Shown piece by piece: positions 18,226-27,429 of a stretch of 64,000 nt of DNA. A program made the translations under genes and the position numbers. The stretch covers positions 1,826,001-1,890,000 of the forward strand of contig CP163498.1 in assembly GCA_041071465.1 (NCBI GenBank). The letters are read 5' to 3'. Below the pieces are notes generated by a model. That model did no database searches and was not told where the DNA came from. It saw nothing but the letters and a program-made list of their open reading frames with translations. This stretch comes from Pseudomonas putida (GTDB taxonomy: Bacteria; Pseudomonadota; Gammaproteobacteria; Pseudomonadales; Pseudomonadaceae). How positions within the stretch are numbered: the first letter of the stretch is position 1; each line of letters opens with the position of its first letter.

Positions 18226-18456
18226 GGAGGACGGCTATCTCAGGGTAGCGATGGGCCAGCTACGGCGCATCGGGAATTCTCTCTACGCAGAACAGACTAT
18301 CTTGAAGCCGGCTGGTTCATGCGCAACGTTTTGTCTTAGTGTCCTGTGGGCCAGAACGGCGACAGGCATGGTCGCCAGGCAACCGGATCAGTATCCTAGC
18401 ACCTCCTGGCCCGTCGACGCTAAACCCTGCGGGCCGCCGAACAGGTTGAACACCTT

Positions 18457-19812
18457 ATGAATGCTCTAGCCCGCCGCGCCGCTGGCCTGTTGCTCGGCAC
18501 GCTCTGCCTGCCGCTCGCGGCCTTCGCCGCCGATGTGCAACCCACCCACGAATTCATCCTCGACAATGGCCTGAAGGTCGTGGTGCGTGAAGACCATCGC
18601 GCCCCGGTGGTGGTCTCGCAGATCTGGTACAAGGTCGGCTCCAGCTACGAAAACCCCGGGCCAGACCGGCTTGTCCCACGCGCTTGAACACATGATGTTC
18701 AAGGGCAGCGCCAAGGTCGGCCCCGGCGAAGCTTCGCGCATTCTGCGTGACCTCGGCGCCGATGAAAACGCCTTCACCAGCGACGACTACACCGCCTATT
18801 ACCAGGTACTGGCCCGCGACCGCCTGCCCGTAGCCCTGGAGCTGGAGGCCGATCGCCTGGCCAGCCTGCGCCTGCCAGCCGACGAGTTCAGCCGCGAAAT
18901 CGAAGTCATCAAGGAAGAACGCCGCCTGCGCACCGACGACCAGCCCAATTCCAAGGCGTTCGAGCTGTTCCGCGCCATGGCCTTCCCGGCCAGCGGCTAC
19001 CACACCCCGACCATCGGCTGGATGGCCGACCTGGAGCGCATGAAGGTCGAAGAACTGCGCCACTGGTACGAGTCCTGGTATGCGCCCAACAACGCCACCC
19101 TGGTGGTGGTCGGCGATGTCACCGCCGACGAGGTCAAGGGCCTGGCGCAGAAGTACTTCGGCAGCATTCCCAAGCGCGCCGTGCCCCCGCCAAGCTGCCC
19201 CTGGAACTTGCCGAGCCTGGCCAGCGTCAGCTCACCCTGCACGTACGTACCCAGTTGCCGAGCCTGATCTACGGCTTCAACGTGCCTGGTTTGCCCACCG
19301 CCAAGGACCCACGCACCGTACATGCCCTGCGCCTGATCTCGGCACTGCTCGACGGCGGCTACAGCGCCCGCCTGCCGGCCCGCCTGGAGCGTGGCCAGGA
19401 GCTGGTGGCCGGTGCGTCGTCCAGCTACAACGCCTTCACGCGCGGCGACAGCCTGTTCCTGATCTCGGCCACGCCGAACGTGCAGAAGCAGAAAACCCTC
19501 GCAGACGTGGAAAAGGGCGTCTGGCAGTTGCTTGATGAACTCAAGACCACACCACCCAGCGCCGAAGAACTGGAGCGCGTACGCGCCCAGGTCATCGCCG
19601 GCCTGGTCTACGACCGCGACTCCATCAGCAGCCAGGCCACCACCATTGGCCAGCTGGAAACCGTCGGTTTGTCCTGGAAACTGATCGACAGCGAGCTTGA
19701 CGAGCTCAAGCGCGTCACCCCGCAGGACATCCAGAACGCCGCGCGCACCTACTTCACCCGCGAACGCCTGAGCGTTGCCCATGTACTGCCTGAGGAGTCC
19801 GCTCATGAGTAA
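18457..19812 (+). CDS. M16 family zinc metallopeptidase, catalytic subunit type, periplasmic (two 1-nt indels)
   Basis: A pitrilysin-type Zn peptidase. A signal peptide (RRAAGLLLGTLCLPLAAFA) leads into HEFILDNGLKVVVREDHRAPVV. The inverted zinc motif HALEHMMFKGS and the downstream Glu in EIEVIKEERRL are intact. The frame is broken twice: an extra G near 18658-18660 (YENP, then shift) and a missing G near 19189 (KRAVPP, then shift). The two cancel, so the corrected product is 451 residues read from the ATG at 18457 to the TAA at 19812. It is paired with a second, non-catalytic M16 gene whose ATG overlaps its end, as in other two-subunit M16 systems. Divergent from ftsY. Confidence 0.88.
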
Positions 19813-21295
19813 TCGCCGCGCACCACGCCCAACCCTGTTGGCCACGGGCATTCGCGCCCTGGCGCTGGCGGCAGTGCTGGTCGCCCCGGCAATGGCCGAT
19901 AACGTGGCCAAGGCCGACAACAGTGCAGCCCGCCCGGCCAATACCTTGCAATCGCTGGCCGAACTGGATGGCAAGGCGCCCAGCCGACGCCAACTGAACA
20001 TCCAGCACTGGAACACCGCCGAAGGTGCCCGGGTGCTGTTCGTCGAAGCACGCGAACTGCCCATGTTCGACTTGCGCGTCACCTTCGCTGCCGGTAGTAG
20101 CCAGGACGGCGGTACACCAGGCGTGGCCGCGCTGACCAACGCCATGCTCAACGAGGGCGTGGCCGGCAAGGACGTGACTGCCATCGCCGAAGGCTTCGAA
20201 GGCCTGGGTGCGGACTTTGGCAACGGCTCTTACCGGGACATGGCCGTGGCCTCGTTGCGCAGCCTCAGCACCAAGGACAAGCGCGAGCCGGCCCTCAAGC
20301 TGTTTACCGAAGTGGCGGGCAAGCCGACGTTCCCCGAAGACGCGCTCAAACGCATCAAGAACCAGATGCTGGCCGGTTTTGAATACGAGAAGCAAAACCC
20401 CGGCAAGATCGCCGGCAAGGCCCTGTTCGGCAATCTTTATGGCGACCACCCCTACGCTCACCCAAGCGACGGCACCGCCGAAAGCATCACGGCCATCAGC
20501 CTGGCACAGCTGCGTGCCTTCCACGCCAAGGCCTACACCGGCGGCAACGCGGTGATCGCACTGGTTGGCGACCTCAGCCGTGCCGAAGCCGAAGCCATCG
20601 CCGCCCAGGTATCCGCCGGCCTGCCCAAAGGCCCGGCGCTGCCCGCACCGGCCCAGCCCGCTGATGCCAAAGCCGGCCTGACCCACATCGACTTCCCGTC
20701 CAAGCAGACTCACCTGATGCTGGCCGAGCTGGGTATCGACCGCCAGGACCCGGACTGGCCAGCCCTGTCGCTGGGCAACCAGATACTCGGCGGTGGCGCC
20801 TTCGGAACCCGCCTGATGAGCGAGGTGCGTGAAAAACGTGGCCTGACCTACGGCGTCTACTCGGTGTTCAGCCCGATGCAGGTACGCGGCCCGTTCATGA
20901 TCAACCTGCAAACCCGCGCCGAGCTCAGCGAGGGCACGCTCAAGCTGGTGCAGGACATTCTTGCCGACTACCTCAAGAATGGCCCTACCCAGCAGGAGCT
21001 GGACGATGCCAAGCGCGAGCTGGCCGGCAGTTTCCCACTGTCCAATGCCAGCAACGCCAGCATCGTCGGCCAACTGGGCGCAATCGGCTTTTACAACTTG
21101 CCGCTGACCTGGCTGGAGGACTTCATGCAGCAGTCCCAGGCCCTCACCGTCGAACAGGTCAAGGCGGCCATGAACAAACACCTGTCAGCCGATAAACTGG
21201 TGATCGTCACCGTTGGCCCGAAAGTGCCACAAAAACCGCTGCCAGCACCCACTGAAAAGCCCTCCGAGCAACCGCTCGGGGTACCGGAGCACTAA
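19805..21295 (+). CDS. M16 family peptidase-like, non-catalytic partner subunit, periplasmic
   Basis: A 496-residue M16 homologue with a signal peptide (LLATGIRALALAAVLVAPAMA). It keeps the M16 fold (LRVTFAAGSSQDGGTPGVAALTNAMLNEGV) but lacks HxxEH: the equivalent position reads LTNAMLNEGV. The late Arg/Tyr signature VREKRGLTYGVYSVFSP is present, as expected for the substrate-binding partner of a heterodimeric M16 enzyme. It starts 8 bases inside the upstream gene, so translation is coupled, and its stop overlaps the rsmD ATG by one base. Confidence 0.9.
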   Translation: MSNRRAPRPTLLATGIRALALAAVLVAPAMADNVAKADNSAARPANTLQSLAELDGKAPSRRQLNIQHWNTAEGARVLFVEARELPMFDLRVTFAAGSSQDGGTPGVAALTNAMLNEGVAGKDVTAIAEGFEGLGADFGNGSYRDMAVASLRSLSTKDKREPALKLFTEVAGKPTFPEDALKRIKNQMLAGFEYEKQNPGKIAGKALFGNLYGDHPYAHPSDGTAESITAISLAQLRAFHAKAYTGGNAVIALVGDLSRAEAEAIAAQVSAGLPKGPALPAPAQPADAKAGLTHIDFPSKQTHLMLAELGIDRQDPDWPALSLGNQILGGGAFGTRLMSEVREKRGLTYGVYSVFSPMQVRGPFMINLQTRAELSEGTLKLVQDILADYLKNGPTQQELDDAKRELAGSFPLSNASNASIVGQLGAIGFYNLPLTWLEDFMQQSQALTVEQVKAAMNKHLSADKLVIVTVGPKVPQKPLPAPTEKPSEQPLGVPEH

Positions 21296-21897
21296 TGCCA
21301 AGATCCACCCCTCCCGCCCGCCCGCAAGCGGGCCAAAGCAAGGGCCAGGGCCACCTGCGCATCATCGCCGGCGAGTGGCGCAGCCGCCGCCTGGCGGTGC
21401 CGGAAGGCGAAGGCCTGCGGCCAACGCCTGACCGCGTGCGGGAAACCGTATTCAACTGGCTGGCACCCTACATCGAAGGTGCCCACGTGCTGGACGCCTT
21501 CACCGGCAGTGGCGCCCTGGTGCTCGAAGCCCTGTCACGCGGGGCCGAGGACGCTGTGGCGCTGGACAGCAACCCGGCGGCCATCGCCAACCTGAAGAAC
21601 AACCTTGAGATCCTGCGCTGCCCGCGCGGGCAAATTCTGCAAACCGACGCCCTGCGCTACCTGCAAGGCCAGGCCAAGCAGCAATTCGATGTGGTGTTCC
21701 TCGACCCGCCGTTCCATCAGGACCTGCTGGCCAATACCTGTGACCTGCTGGAACAGAACCAGTGGCTGAACGAGCAGGCATGGGTGTACACCGAGAGCGA
21801 AGCCGCACCATCGACCTTGCAACTGCCCGGCAACTGGCGCCTGCACCGCGAGAAGAAGACCGGCCAAGTGCACTACGCACTCTGGCAGCGGGGCTGA
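21295..21897 (+). CDS. rsmD: 16S rRNA (guanine966-N2)-methyltransferase
   Basis: A 200-residue SAM-dependent rRNA methyltransferase. LRIIAGEWRSRRLAVPEGEGLRPTPDRVRETVFNWL (given in part) is the family N-terminus; VLDAFTGSGALVLEALSRGA is motif I, and FDVVFLDPPFHQDLL carries the DPPF catalytic motif. It modifies G966 of 16S rRNA during 30S assembly. The ATG overlaps the preceding M16 stop (TAATG), so the M16 pair and rsmD form one unit. Confidence 0.96.
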   Translation: MPRSTPPARPQAGQSKGQGHLRIIAGEWRSRRLAVPEGEGLRPTPDRVRETVFNWLAPYIEGAHVLDAFTGSGALVLEALSRGAEDAVALDSNPAAIANLKNNLEILRCPRGQILQTDALRYLQGQAKQQFDVVFLDPPFHQDLLANTCDLLEQNQWLNEQAWVYTESEAAPSTLQLPGNWRLHREKKTGQVHYALWQRG

Positions 21898-21989
21898 CCC
21901 CCTGACGGGTTGGGTGTATTTAGTTACCGCAACCCCGTCCAGGCTCTGGTTGAAGCTGCGCCTTTGTTTCCCGAAGGAGCACTTCAACC

Positions 21990-23291
21990 ATGACCGAACG
22001 CCCCTCCCCACCCTTGCCGGCAAGCTCGGTAAGTGCGTTCACCCTTGCCAATGGCCTGCGCGTCTATCTACGCGAAGACCACCGCGCGCCGCTGGTCAGC
22101 GCGCAGTTGTGGTATCACGTCGGCTCCAGCTACGAGCCAGAAGGCCACACTGGCCTTTCCCATGCCCTGGAGCACTTGCTGTTCGAGGGCAGCAGCAAAC
22201 TGGCTGCTGGCCAGTATTCAGCCCTGATGACCCTTTTGGGAGGAGAGCCGAATGCGTTCACCGGCGCCGAGGCTACCGTCTTTCCACTGACACTGCCTGC
22301 CAGTCGCCTGGAAATCGCCCTGGAGGCAATGGCCGACATCATGGCCAGCGCCACGCTCAGCGCTTCTCCTTTCGCTCGAGAGCTGGCAGTGGTCATGGCA
22401 GAACGACGAGAGGATGTCGACAACAACCCTTTGGCACTGGCAATGGAACATCACCTGTTGCTGGCCTATGGCAACAACGGTTATGGCACCCCGGTGATCG
22501 GCCACGCTACCGATCTCGGCCATATGACCCTGGCTGCCGCACGCACCTGGTACCAAACCTGGTACCACCCCAACAATGCTACGCTCGCGGTGGCCGGCAA
22601 CGTTACCCTGCCACAGCTGCAAACGCTGGTGGCGCGGCACTTTGCAGCGATCCCCGCTCATCGCCTGCCTGTACAGCAAGTACCTACTACGCCCTCTGGG
22701 CAGGTCCGGCGCTGCCAGACCCTGCATTTGCAAGGTCTGAACACGGCCGTGATCATCAGTTTCAACCTCCCCAGCCAATGCACCGCCAGCTCTAGCAGCC
22801 AAGCCTATGCACTGCGTTTGCTTCCCGAAATGCTTGCCCAAGGCTATGCCAGCATCCTGCAGCGCAACCTGGTGCTGAATGAACCGCTTCTGCAAAGTTT
22901 GACGTCGAGATATGAACCCTGGCGGCGCGGTGACAGCCTGTTGACCCTTTACGCGTTCTGCAGCCCGCAGGTAACGCCGGAGGCCGCCGCCGAAAGGCTT
23001 ACGCTCGAAATCGAAACGTTCCGCCAGTCGGTGCCGGCCACCGCAGACCTCAAGCGCGCCAAAGCGCGCTTGATAGCCCGGCAGGTGTTCGAACGCGATG
23101 ACATCGCAAAACAGGCACATTTCATTGGCATGCAGGCCACCTGCGGCCTGGACCCGGTTGCGCTGGAGGATGAGCGTCAAGCCATCGAAGCCGTGACAGC
23201 CGAGCAGGTCGCAGAGACCGCGCATGCATTCCTCACCGAGGCGCGCACAGCAATCACCTTCATGCATCACAAGGAAAGTGCCGATGAATAA
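21990..23291 (+). CDS. M16 family zinc metallopeptidase, second catalytic paralogue, no signal peptide
   Basis: A 433-residue M16 peptidase clearly paralogous to the catalytic gene at 18457: FTLANGLRVYLREDHRAPLVSAQLWYHVGSSYEPEG parallels its N-terminal domain. The zinc motif HALEHLLFEGS and downstream Glu (ELAVVMAERRED) are intact. Unlike the first pair it has no signal peptide (starts MTERPSPPLPASSVSAF), so it is predicted to be cytoplasmic unless exported another way. GAAGGAG precedes the ATG by about 10 bases. The frame is intact. Its stop overlaps the partner gene ATG by 8 bases. Substrate unknown. Confidence 0.87.
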   Translation: MTERPSPPLPASSVSAFTLANGLRVYLREDHRAPLVSAQLWYHVGSSYEPEGHTGLSHALEHLLFEGSSKLAAGQYSALMTLLGGEPNAFTGAEATVFPLTLPASRLEIALEAMADIMASATLSASPFARELAVVMAERREDVDNNPLALAMEHHLLLAYGNNGYGTPVIGHATDLGHMTLAAARTWYQTWYHPNNATLAVAGNVTLPQLQTLVARHFAAIPAHRLPVQQVPTTPSGQVRRCQTLHLQGLNTAVIISFNLPSQCTASSSSQAYALRLLPEMLAQGYASILQRNLVLNEPLLQSLTSRYEPWRRGDSLLTLYAFCSPQVTPEAAAERLTLEIETFRQSVPATADLKRAKARLIARQVFERDDIAKQAHFIGMQATCGLDPVALEDERQAIEAVTAEQVAETAHAFLTEARTAITFMHHKESADE

Positions 23292-24657
23292 TTCAGACGC
23301 AGGGGCGCAGCAGCTCGCTGCAGCCAACAGCATTCCTGGCAACCTGGTCTCAGCCCAAGGGCTTGACCTGGAACAGTTCGAATCCCTTCAAACGCCTGTG
23401 CATGCCTGGACCACCGAAGGCGGTGCAGGGGTGAAATTCGTCGAGGCCCGCGGGCTGCCGATCGTGGACATCATTTTGCGGTTCAAGGCCGGCACGGCCC
23501 AGGACACCGTGCAACCCGGCTTGGCGGCCCTGACGTTGTACATGCTCGATGAGGGTAGCCAGCATTTCACCGCCACCGAGCAGGCCGATCAGCTAGAGCG
23601 CCTGGGCGCGATCGTGGACAAGCAGGTACGCCTGGAGCACGCGACCCTGAGCCTGCGTAGCCTCAGCGCGAGCGCGCTGCTCGAGCCGGCGTTGGAGCTG
23701 CTCATTGACCTTGTCGCATGCCCCACGTTCCCGCCTTCGGCCCTGGAGAACATGAAGCAGCAACTGATCCTGAACAACGCAACTCGCGAGCGACAGCCCT
23801 CTTTCAGAATGATAAGCGAGGCCTACCGGCATTTGTTCCACAGCCACCCCTACGGCAACCCACTCGGGAGCACCCGCGAAGGTATCGAAGGCATCGCCCC
23901 TGCCGACTTGAAGCGTTTTCATCAGCGTGGTTATTGCGCCAGCAACCTGGAGATGGTGGTGGTTGGGGACCTTTCCCTGGCGCACGCCCAAGCAATTTCA
24001 CAACGCATCAGCCAGGCATTGCCCCAAGGCTGGAGCGCCACTGAACTCCCCATCGTTCCACCAGCGACCCGTGCAGCGATCAACGTCGAGCAGTCCGGTA
24101 CCAGCAGTGCCGTCCTGCTTGCGCTACCCATGAATGTGCCAGCCAATGAGCCAGAGTACCCGGCCTTGGTGTTGGCCAGCGAAGTGCTGGGAGCCGGTAT
24201 CGAATCTCGCTTGATGAGGGAACTGCGCCAACGTCGCGGCTTGACCTACGGCATCGCTACCGATGTGAAACCCATGAGTGCTGGCGGCCTGTTCACCATC
24301 ACCTGGGAAATTGCTCCGATGTATGTGGAAAGTTCTGCTCGTCTGGTTGAAGCCGTGCTAAGCGACTTCATCGAGCAAGGGCCAACCCAGGCCGAGCTGC
24401 AACTGGCACGGATAAAGTTGGCAGGGCAGTTATTGCGCGCTGTGGCGCAGAACGAGAGCATGGCAGCCTTGCTGACCGTCATAACCGATCAGCGCCAGCC
24501 CGCCGATCATCTCGACACCTACGTCGAACGTCTCCGCGCGCTGACACCGGCCGATGTCTGCGCCGTCATGCGGCGCAGGCTGCACCTGGCCGAAAAGGTA
24601 CTGGTCAGTGTCGGCCCATCGGCCGACCAGCAGCCTCTGCCAGATCTCGACCAATAG
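23284..24657 (+). CDS. M16 family peptidase-like, second non-catalytic partner, no signal peptide
   Basis: A 457-residue M16 homologue paralogous to the gene at 19805. No HxxEH: the corresponding stretch is LTLYMLDEGSQ. The Arg/Tyr motif LRQRRGLTYGIATDVKP is kept. The N-terminus (MNNSDAGAQQLAAANS) has no signal peptide, matching its partner. With the gene at 21990 it forms a complete second M16 pair immediately downstream of rsmD. Such leaderless pairs resemble processing peptidases more than bulk scavenging enzymes, but no precursor peptide was found nearby. Confidence 0.86.
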   Translation: MNNSDAGAQQLAAANSIPGNLVSAQGLDLEQFESLQTPVHAWTTEGGAGVKFVEARGLPIVDIILRFKAGTAQDTVQPGLAALTLYMLDEGSQHFTATEQADQLERLGAIVDKQVRLEHATLSLRSLSASALLEPALELLIDLVACPTFPPSALENMKQQLILNNATRERQPSFRMISEAYRHLFHSHPYGNPLGSTREGIEGIAPADLKRFHQRGYCASNLEMVVVGDLSLAHAQAISQRISQALPQGWSATELPIVPPATRAAINVEQSGTSSAVLLALPMNVPANEPEYPALVLASEVLGAGIESRLMRELRQRRGLTYGIATDVKPMSAGGLFTITWEIAPMYVESSARLVEAVLSDFIEQGPTQAELQLARIKLAGQLLRAVAQNESMAALLTVITDQRQPADHLDTYVERLRALTPADVCAVMRRRLHLAEKVLVSVGPSADQQPLPDLDQ

Positions 24658-24717
24658 CGCAGGTACTGTGGCGCTGTTTCATGGCACTCTAGGCAGGCAC
24701 ATCACGAGTCGCCCAGC

Positions 24718-25710
24718 ATGCCCAGCCTCAGCGCCACCTTCCGTCCGGCCATCGGCCTGTCCAATCCCCACCTGCAAACGCTGTGGGGGCCACTGTGGCG
24801 CAAGCTGCCTGAACTACAGCGCAACCGCGAGCGGCTGTGGCTGGCCGACGGCGACTTCATCGACCTGGACTGGCACGGCCCGCACCAGCCCCATGCGCCA
24901 CTGGTGCTCGTGCTGCATGGGTTGACCGGCTCGTCTCACTCGCCTTACGTGAAAGGCTTGCAGCAAGCGTTGCAAGGTCGCGGCTGGGCCAGCGTGGCGG
25001 TGAACTGGCGTGGTTGCTCAGGCGAGCCCAACCTGTTGCCGCGCAGCTACCATTCCGGCGCCAGCGAAGACCTGGCGGAAATCATCAGCCACCTGCGCGC
25101 CCAACGCCCGTTGGCACCGCTGTATGCGGTGGGTTACTCGCTGGGTGGCAACGTACTTTTGAAATACCTGGGCGAGAGCGGCGTTGCCAGCCAACTGGAA
25201 GCCGCGGTTGCAGTGTCGGTGCCATTTCGCCTGGACCACTGCGCCGACCGTATCGGCCAGGGGTTCTCCAAGGTGTATCAGGCGCATTTCATGCGCGAAA
25301 TGCGGGCCTATGTTCAGCTCAAGCAGCGGCACTTCCACGACCAGGGCCAGCATGAGCGGCTGGCGGCACTGGAACGCCTGGGCCAACTGACCCACTTGCG
25401 CACATTCTGGGACTTCGACGGCAAAGTCACGGCACCGCTCAACGGCTTTCGCGACGCGCATGACTACTATCGCCGTTCATCGAGTCACTATTTCCTTGGC
25501 CAGAACCGCACGCCAACGCTGATCATCCATTCAAGCGACGACCCATTCGTGTCCGGCCATAGCCTGCCAACCGCCCGTGAACTGGCACCACAGAGCCGAT
25601 TCGAACTGCACAGCCGCGGTGGCCATGTGGGCTTTGTCGATGGCAGCCTGCGAAATCCGGGGTACTACCTGGAGCGGCGGATTCCGCAATGGCTGGTGGG
25701 CGGCCAATAA
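24718..25710 (+). CDS. yheT: YheT-like alpha/beta hydrolase
   Basis: A 330-residue alpha/beta-hydrolase-fold protein. It begins FRPAIGLSNPHLQTLWGPLWRK, the conserved YheT/ABHD1-3 lead (NPHLQT). LVLHGLTGSSHSPYV is the oxyanion region, VGYSLGGNVLLKYLGE the nucleophile elbow (Ser in GYSLGGN), HSSDDPFVS the acidic residue and RGGHVGFVD the catalytic His. ABHD1/2/3 relatives act as lipases/esterases; the bacterial substrate is unknown. It is followed by the convergent sulfurtransferase gene 12 bases away. Confidence 0.85.
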   Translation: MPSLSATFRPAIGLSNPHLQTLWGPLWRKLPELQRNRERLWLADGDFIDLDWHGPHQPHAPLVLVLHGLTGSSHSPYVKGLQQALQGRGWASVAVNWRGCSGEPNLLPRSYHSGASEDLAEIISHLRAQRPLAPLYAVGYSLGGNVLLKYLGESGVASQLEAAVAVSVPFRLDHCADRIGQGFSKVYQAHFMREMRAYVQLKQRHFHDQGQHERLAALERLGQLTHLRTFWDFDGKVTAPLNGFRDAHDYYRRSSSHYFLGQNRTPTLIIHSSDDPFVSGHSLPTARELAPQSRFELHSRGGHVGFVDGSLRNPGYYLERRIPQWLVGGQ

Positions 25711-25722
25711 AGCGTTGAGCGC

Positions 25723-26577
25723 TTACTCGCCGGTGGCTACACCATGCTTAGGATCATTGATCCACTCGCTCCACGACCCGGCGTACAGCTTGCCCAGCGG
25801 GTACCCCGCCAATGCCATCGCAAACAGGTTATGGCAAGCCGTTACCCCAGACCCGCAGTAAGACACCAACTGCTCCGGTGCCCGCCCAGCGAGCTTTTCG
25901 GCAAAGCGCTGCTTGAGCTGGTCCGCCGGCAAAAAGCGCCCATCAGCCCCCAGGTTGTCGGTAAACGCTGCGCACAGGGCCCCGGGAATATGCCCTGCCA
26001 CCGGGTCGATCGGTTCCACCTCGCCGCGAAAACGCGGTAACGCACGCGCATCGATCAAGGTCAGGTCGGTACTGCCCAGGCGCTTGCCCAGGTGCTCGGC
26101 ATCGATCAACAGTTTCGCGTCAGGTTCACCACTGAAGGTGCCTTCACGCTTGGGCGCAGGGTCCAGGCTCAGCGGCAGGTGCGCCGCATGCCAGGCCTTC
26201 AAGCCACCGTCGAGGATCGCCACACCACTGCGCTTGCCCAGCCAGGCCAGCAGCCACCACGCACGGGCAGCAAAAGCGCCAGGGCCGTCGTCGTACAGCA
26301 CCACCTCGCTGTCATTGTCCAGCCCCCACTCACGCAGGCGCGCGACCAGCCGCTGCGCATCGGGCAAGGGGTGGCGCCCGGTACGCCCTTTGCTCACCGG
26401 CCCGCTGAGGTCGCGGTCCAGGTCGGCAAAATGCGCCCCGGCAATATGCCCCTGGGCATAGCTGCGTTGGCCATAGTCCACATCTTCGAGGGCAAAGCGG
26501 CAGTCGAGGATCACCAACTTGGGCGAGTCCAGACGCTCGGCCAACTGCTGCGGGGTGATCAATTGCGCAAGGGGCAT
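25723..26577 (-). CDS. sseA: 3-mercaptopyruvate sulfurtransferase (two rhodanese domains)
   Basis: A 284-residue two-domain rhodanese-fold enzyme. The N-terminal inactive domain contains VILDCRF..., YGQRSYAQGHIAGAHFADLDRDLSG (in part) and the C-terminal domain carries the active loop YCGSGVTACHN. CGSGVTA is the loop type of mercaptopyruvate sulfurtransferases, whereas thiosulfate-specific rhodaneses usually have CRxGx(R/T), so I prefer MST to thiosulfate sulfurtransferase. Start at ATG 26577 (MPLAQLITPQQLAERL); the longer upstream frame lacks support. The TetR gene ends 35 bases upstream on the same strand. Confidence 0.85.
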   Translation of the reverse strand: MPLAQLITPQQLAERLDSPKLVILDCRFALEDVDYGQRSYAQGHIAGAHFADLDRDLSGPVSKGRTGRHPLPDAQRLVARLREWGLDNDSEVVLYDDGPGAFAARAWWLLAWLGKRSGVAILDGGLKAWHAAHLPLSLDPAPKREGTFSGEPDAKLLIDAEHLGKRLGSTDLTLIDARALPRFRGEVEPIDPVAGHIPGALCAAFTDNLGADGRFLPADQLKQRFAEKLAGRAPEQLVSYCGSGVTACHNLFAMALAGYPLGKLYAGSWSEWINDPKHGVATGE

Positions 26578-26612
26578 GACAATCTCCTGATCGATGGCAC
26601 TCGTGCCCTGGG

Positions 26613-27278
26613 CTAATGCTCCAGGGCCTGGTTGAACGGTACATGGAATTCCTGGCACAGCGCGTCCACGGCAGTGCGGGCGCTGTCAGTGACGAAGCCG
26701 AGTTCCAGCACCAGCACCTGATAAACGCCGCGCTTGAAGGCTTCTTCACCCAGGTGCGCGGAATGTTCACGCGTGGTGCTGAGAAAACGGACCCACGATG
26801 TCAGCACGATCCAGGCGTTGATGGTCAGCGATTCGATCTGCGCCGGCGCCATGGCCAGGATGCCCGCCTCGACGAAACCGCGGTAGATCGCCTGGCCCTG
26901 GCGCAGGCAGCGCTCGGAAAAACGCCGATAACGGGCGGCCAGTTCGGCATCGCTGTCCAGCAGGTGCTCAAGGTCTCGGTGCAGGAAGCGGTAGTTCCAC
27001 ATCGCCGCCAGCAAGGCCTTGAGGTAGAAGCGCTTGTCCTCCACGGTGGCCGCGCGCCCTTGCGGCGGGCGCAGGAAGCTGTCCACCAGCGCTTCGTACT
27101 GGCTGAACAACAGGGCAATGATCGCCTGCTTGTTGGGGAAGTGGTAATACAGGTTGCCGGGCGAGATTTCCATGTGCGCGGCGATGTGGTTGGTACTGAC
27201 GCTGCGTTCGCCCTGCAGGTTGAACAGCTCCAGGCTGTTCTGCACGATGCGCTCTCGGGTCTTCATGCGCGGGGCCAT
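26613..27278 (-). CDS. TetR family transcriptional regulator
   Basis: A 221-residue repressor-type protein. The N-terminal helix-turn-helix covers about residues 5-50 (RERIVQNSLELFNLQGERSVSTNHIAAHMEISPGNLYYHF, given in part), with the LYYHFPNKQAI end typical of TetR. The C-terminal ligand domain (about 70-215) is helical and of the type found in regulators beside calB-like operons. Start ATG 27278; an ATG four codons in is also possible. It is divergent from the aldehyde dehydrogenase operon with 151 bp between them, so it probably controls that operon and itself. Confidence 0.88.
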   Translation of the reverse strand: MAPRMKTRERIVQNSLELFNLQGERSVSTNHIAAHMEISPGNLYYHFPNKQAIIALLFSQYEALVDSFLRPPQGRAATVEDKRFYLKALLAAMWNYRFLHRDLEHLLDSDAELAARYRRFSERCLRQGQAIYRGFVEAGILAMAPAQIESLTINAWIVLTSWVRFLSTTREHSAHLGEEAFKRGVYQVLVLELGFVTDSARTAVDALCQEFHVPFNQALEH

Positions 27279-27384
27279 GCTCAGCTTCCAGTTCGCGGGC
27301 TTTCAATAAAGGGCCATCTTACGGCGATTCACCTCACGGGTGCACCGTTCTGTGCTGTGAAAATAGTCGCACCATGGTACAAAT

Positions 27385-27400
27385 TAGAGTATAGGCTCTA
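27385..27400. promoter_or_regulatory. Candidate TetR operator
   Basis: Inverted repeat TAGAG - 6 bp - CTCTA in the TetR/aldehyde dehydrogenase divergent gap, 30 bp before the operon start; an overlapping CTCTAGAG palindrome lies at its right end. The position fits an operator overlapping the operon promoter (TATAGG lies inside). Binding is inferred only from symmetry and position. Confidence 0.4.
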
Positions 27401-27429
27401 GAGATTTCAAGCTCAGCCGGGAGACCGCC

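Noticed and set aside
19754..21181. 475-codon reverse ORF opposite the second M16 gene
   Set aside because: The protein is composition-biased (Gly/His/Gln/Val) with no family motif and lies fully antisense to a recognised gene; in this high-GC genome such shadows are common.
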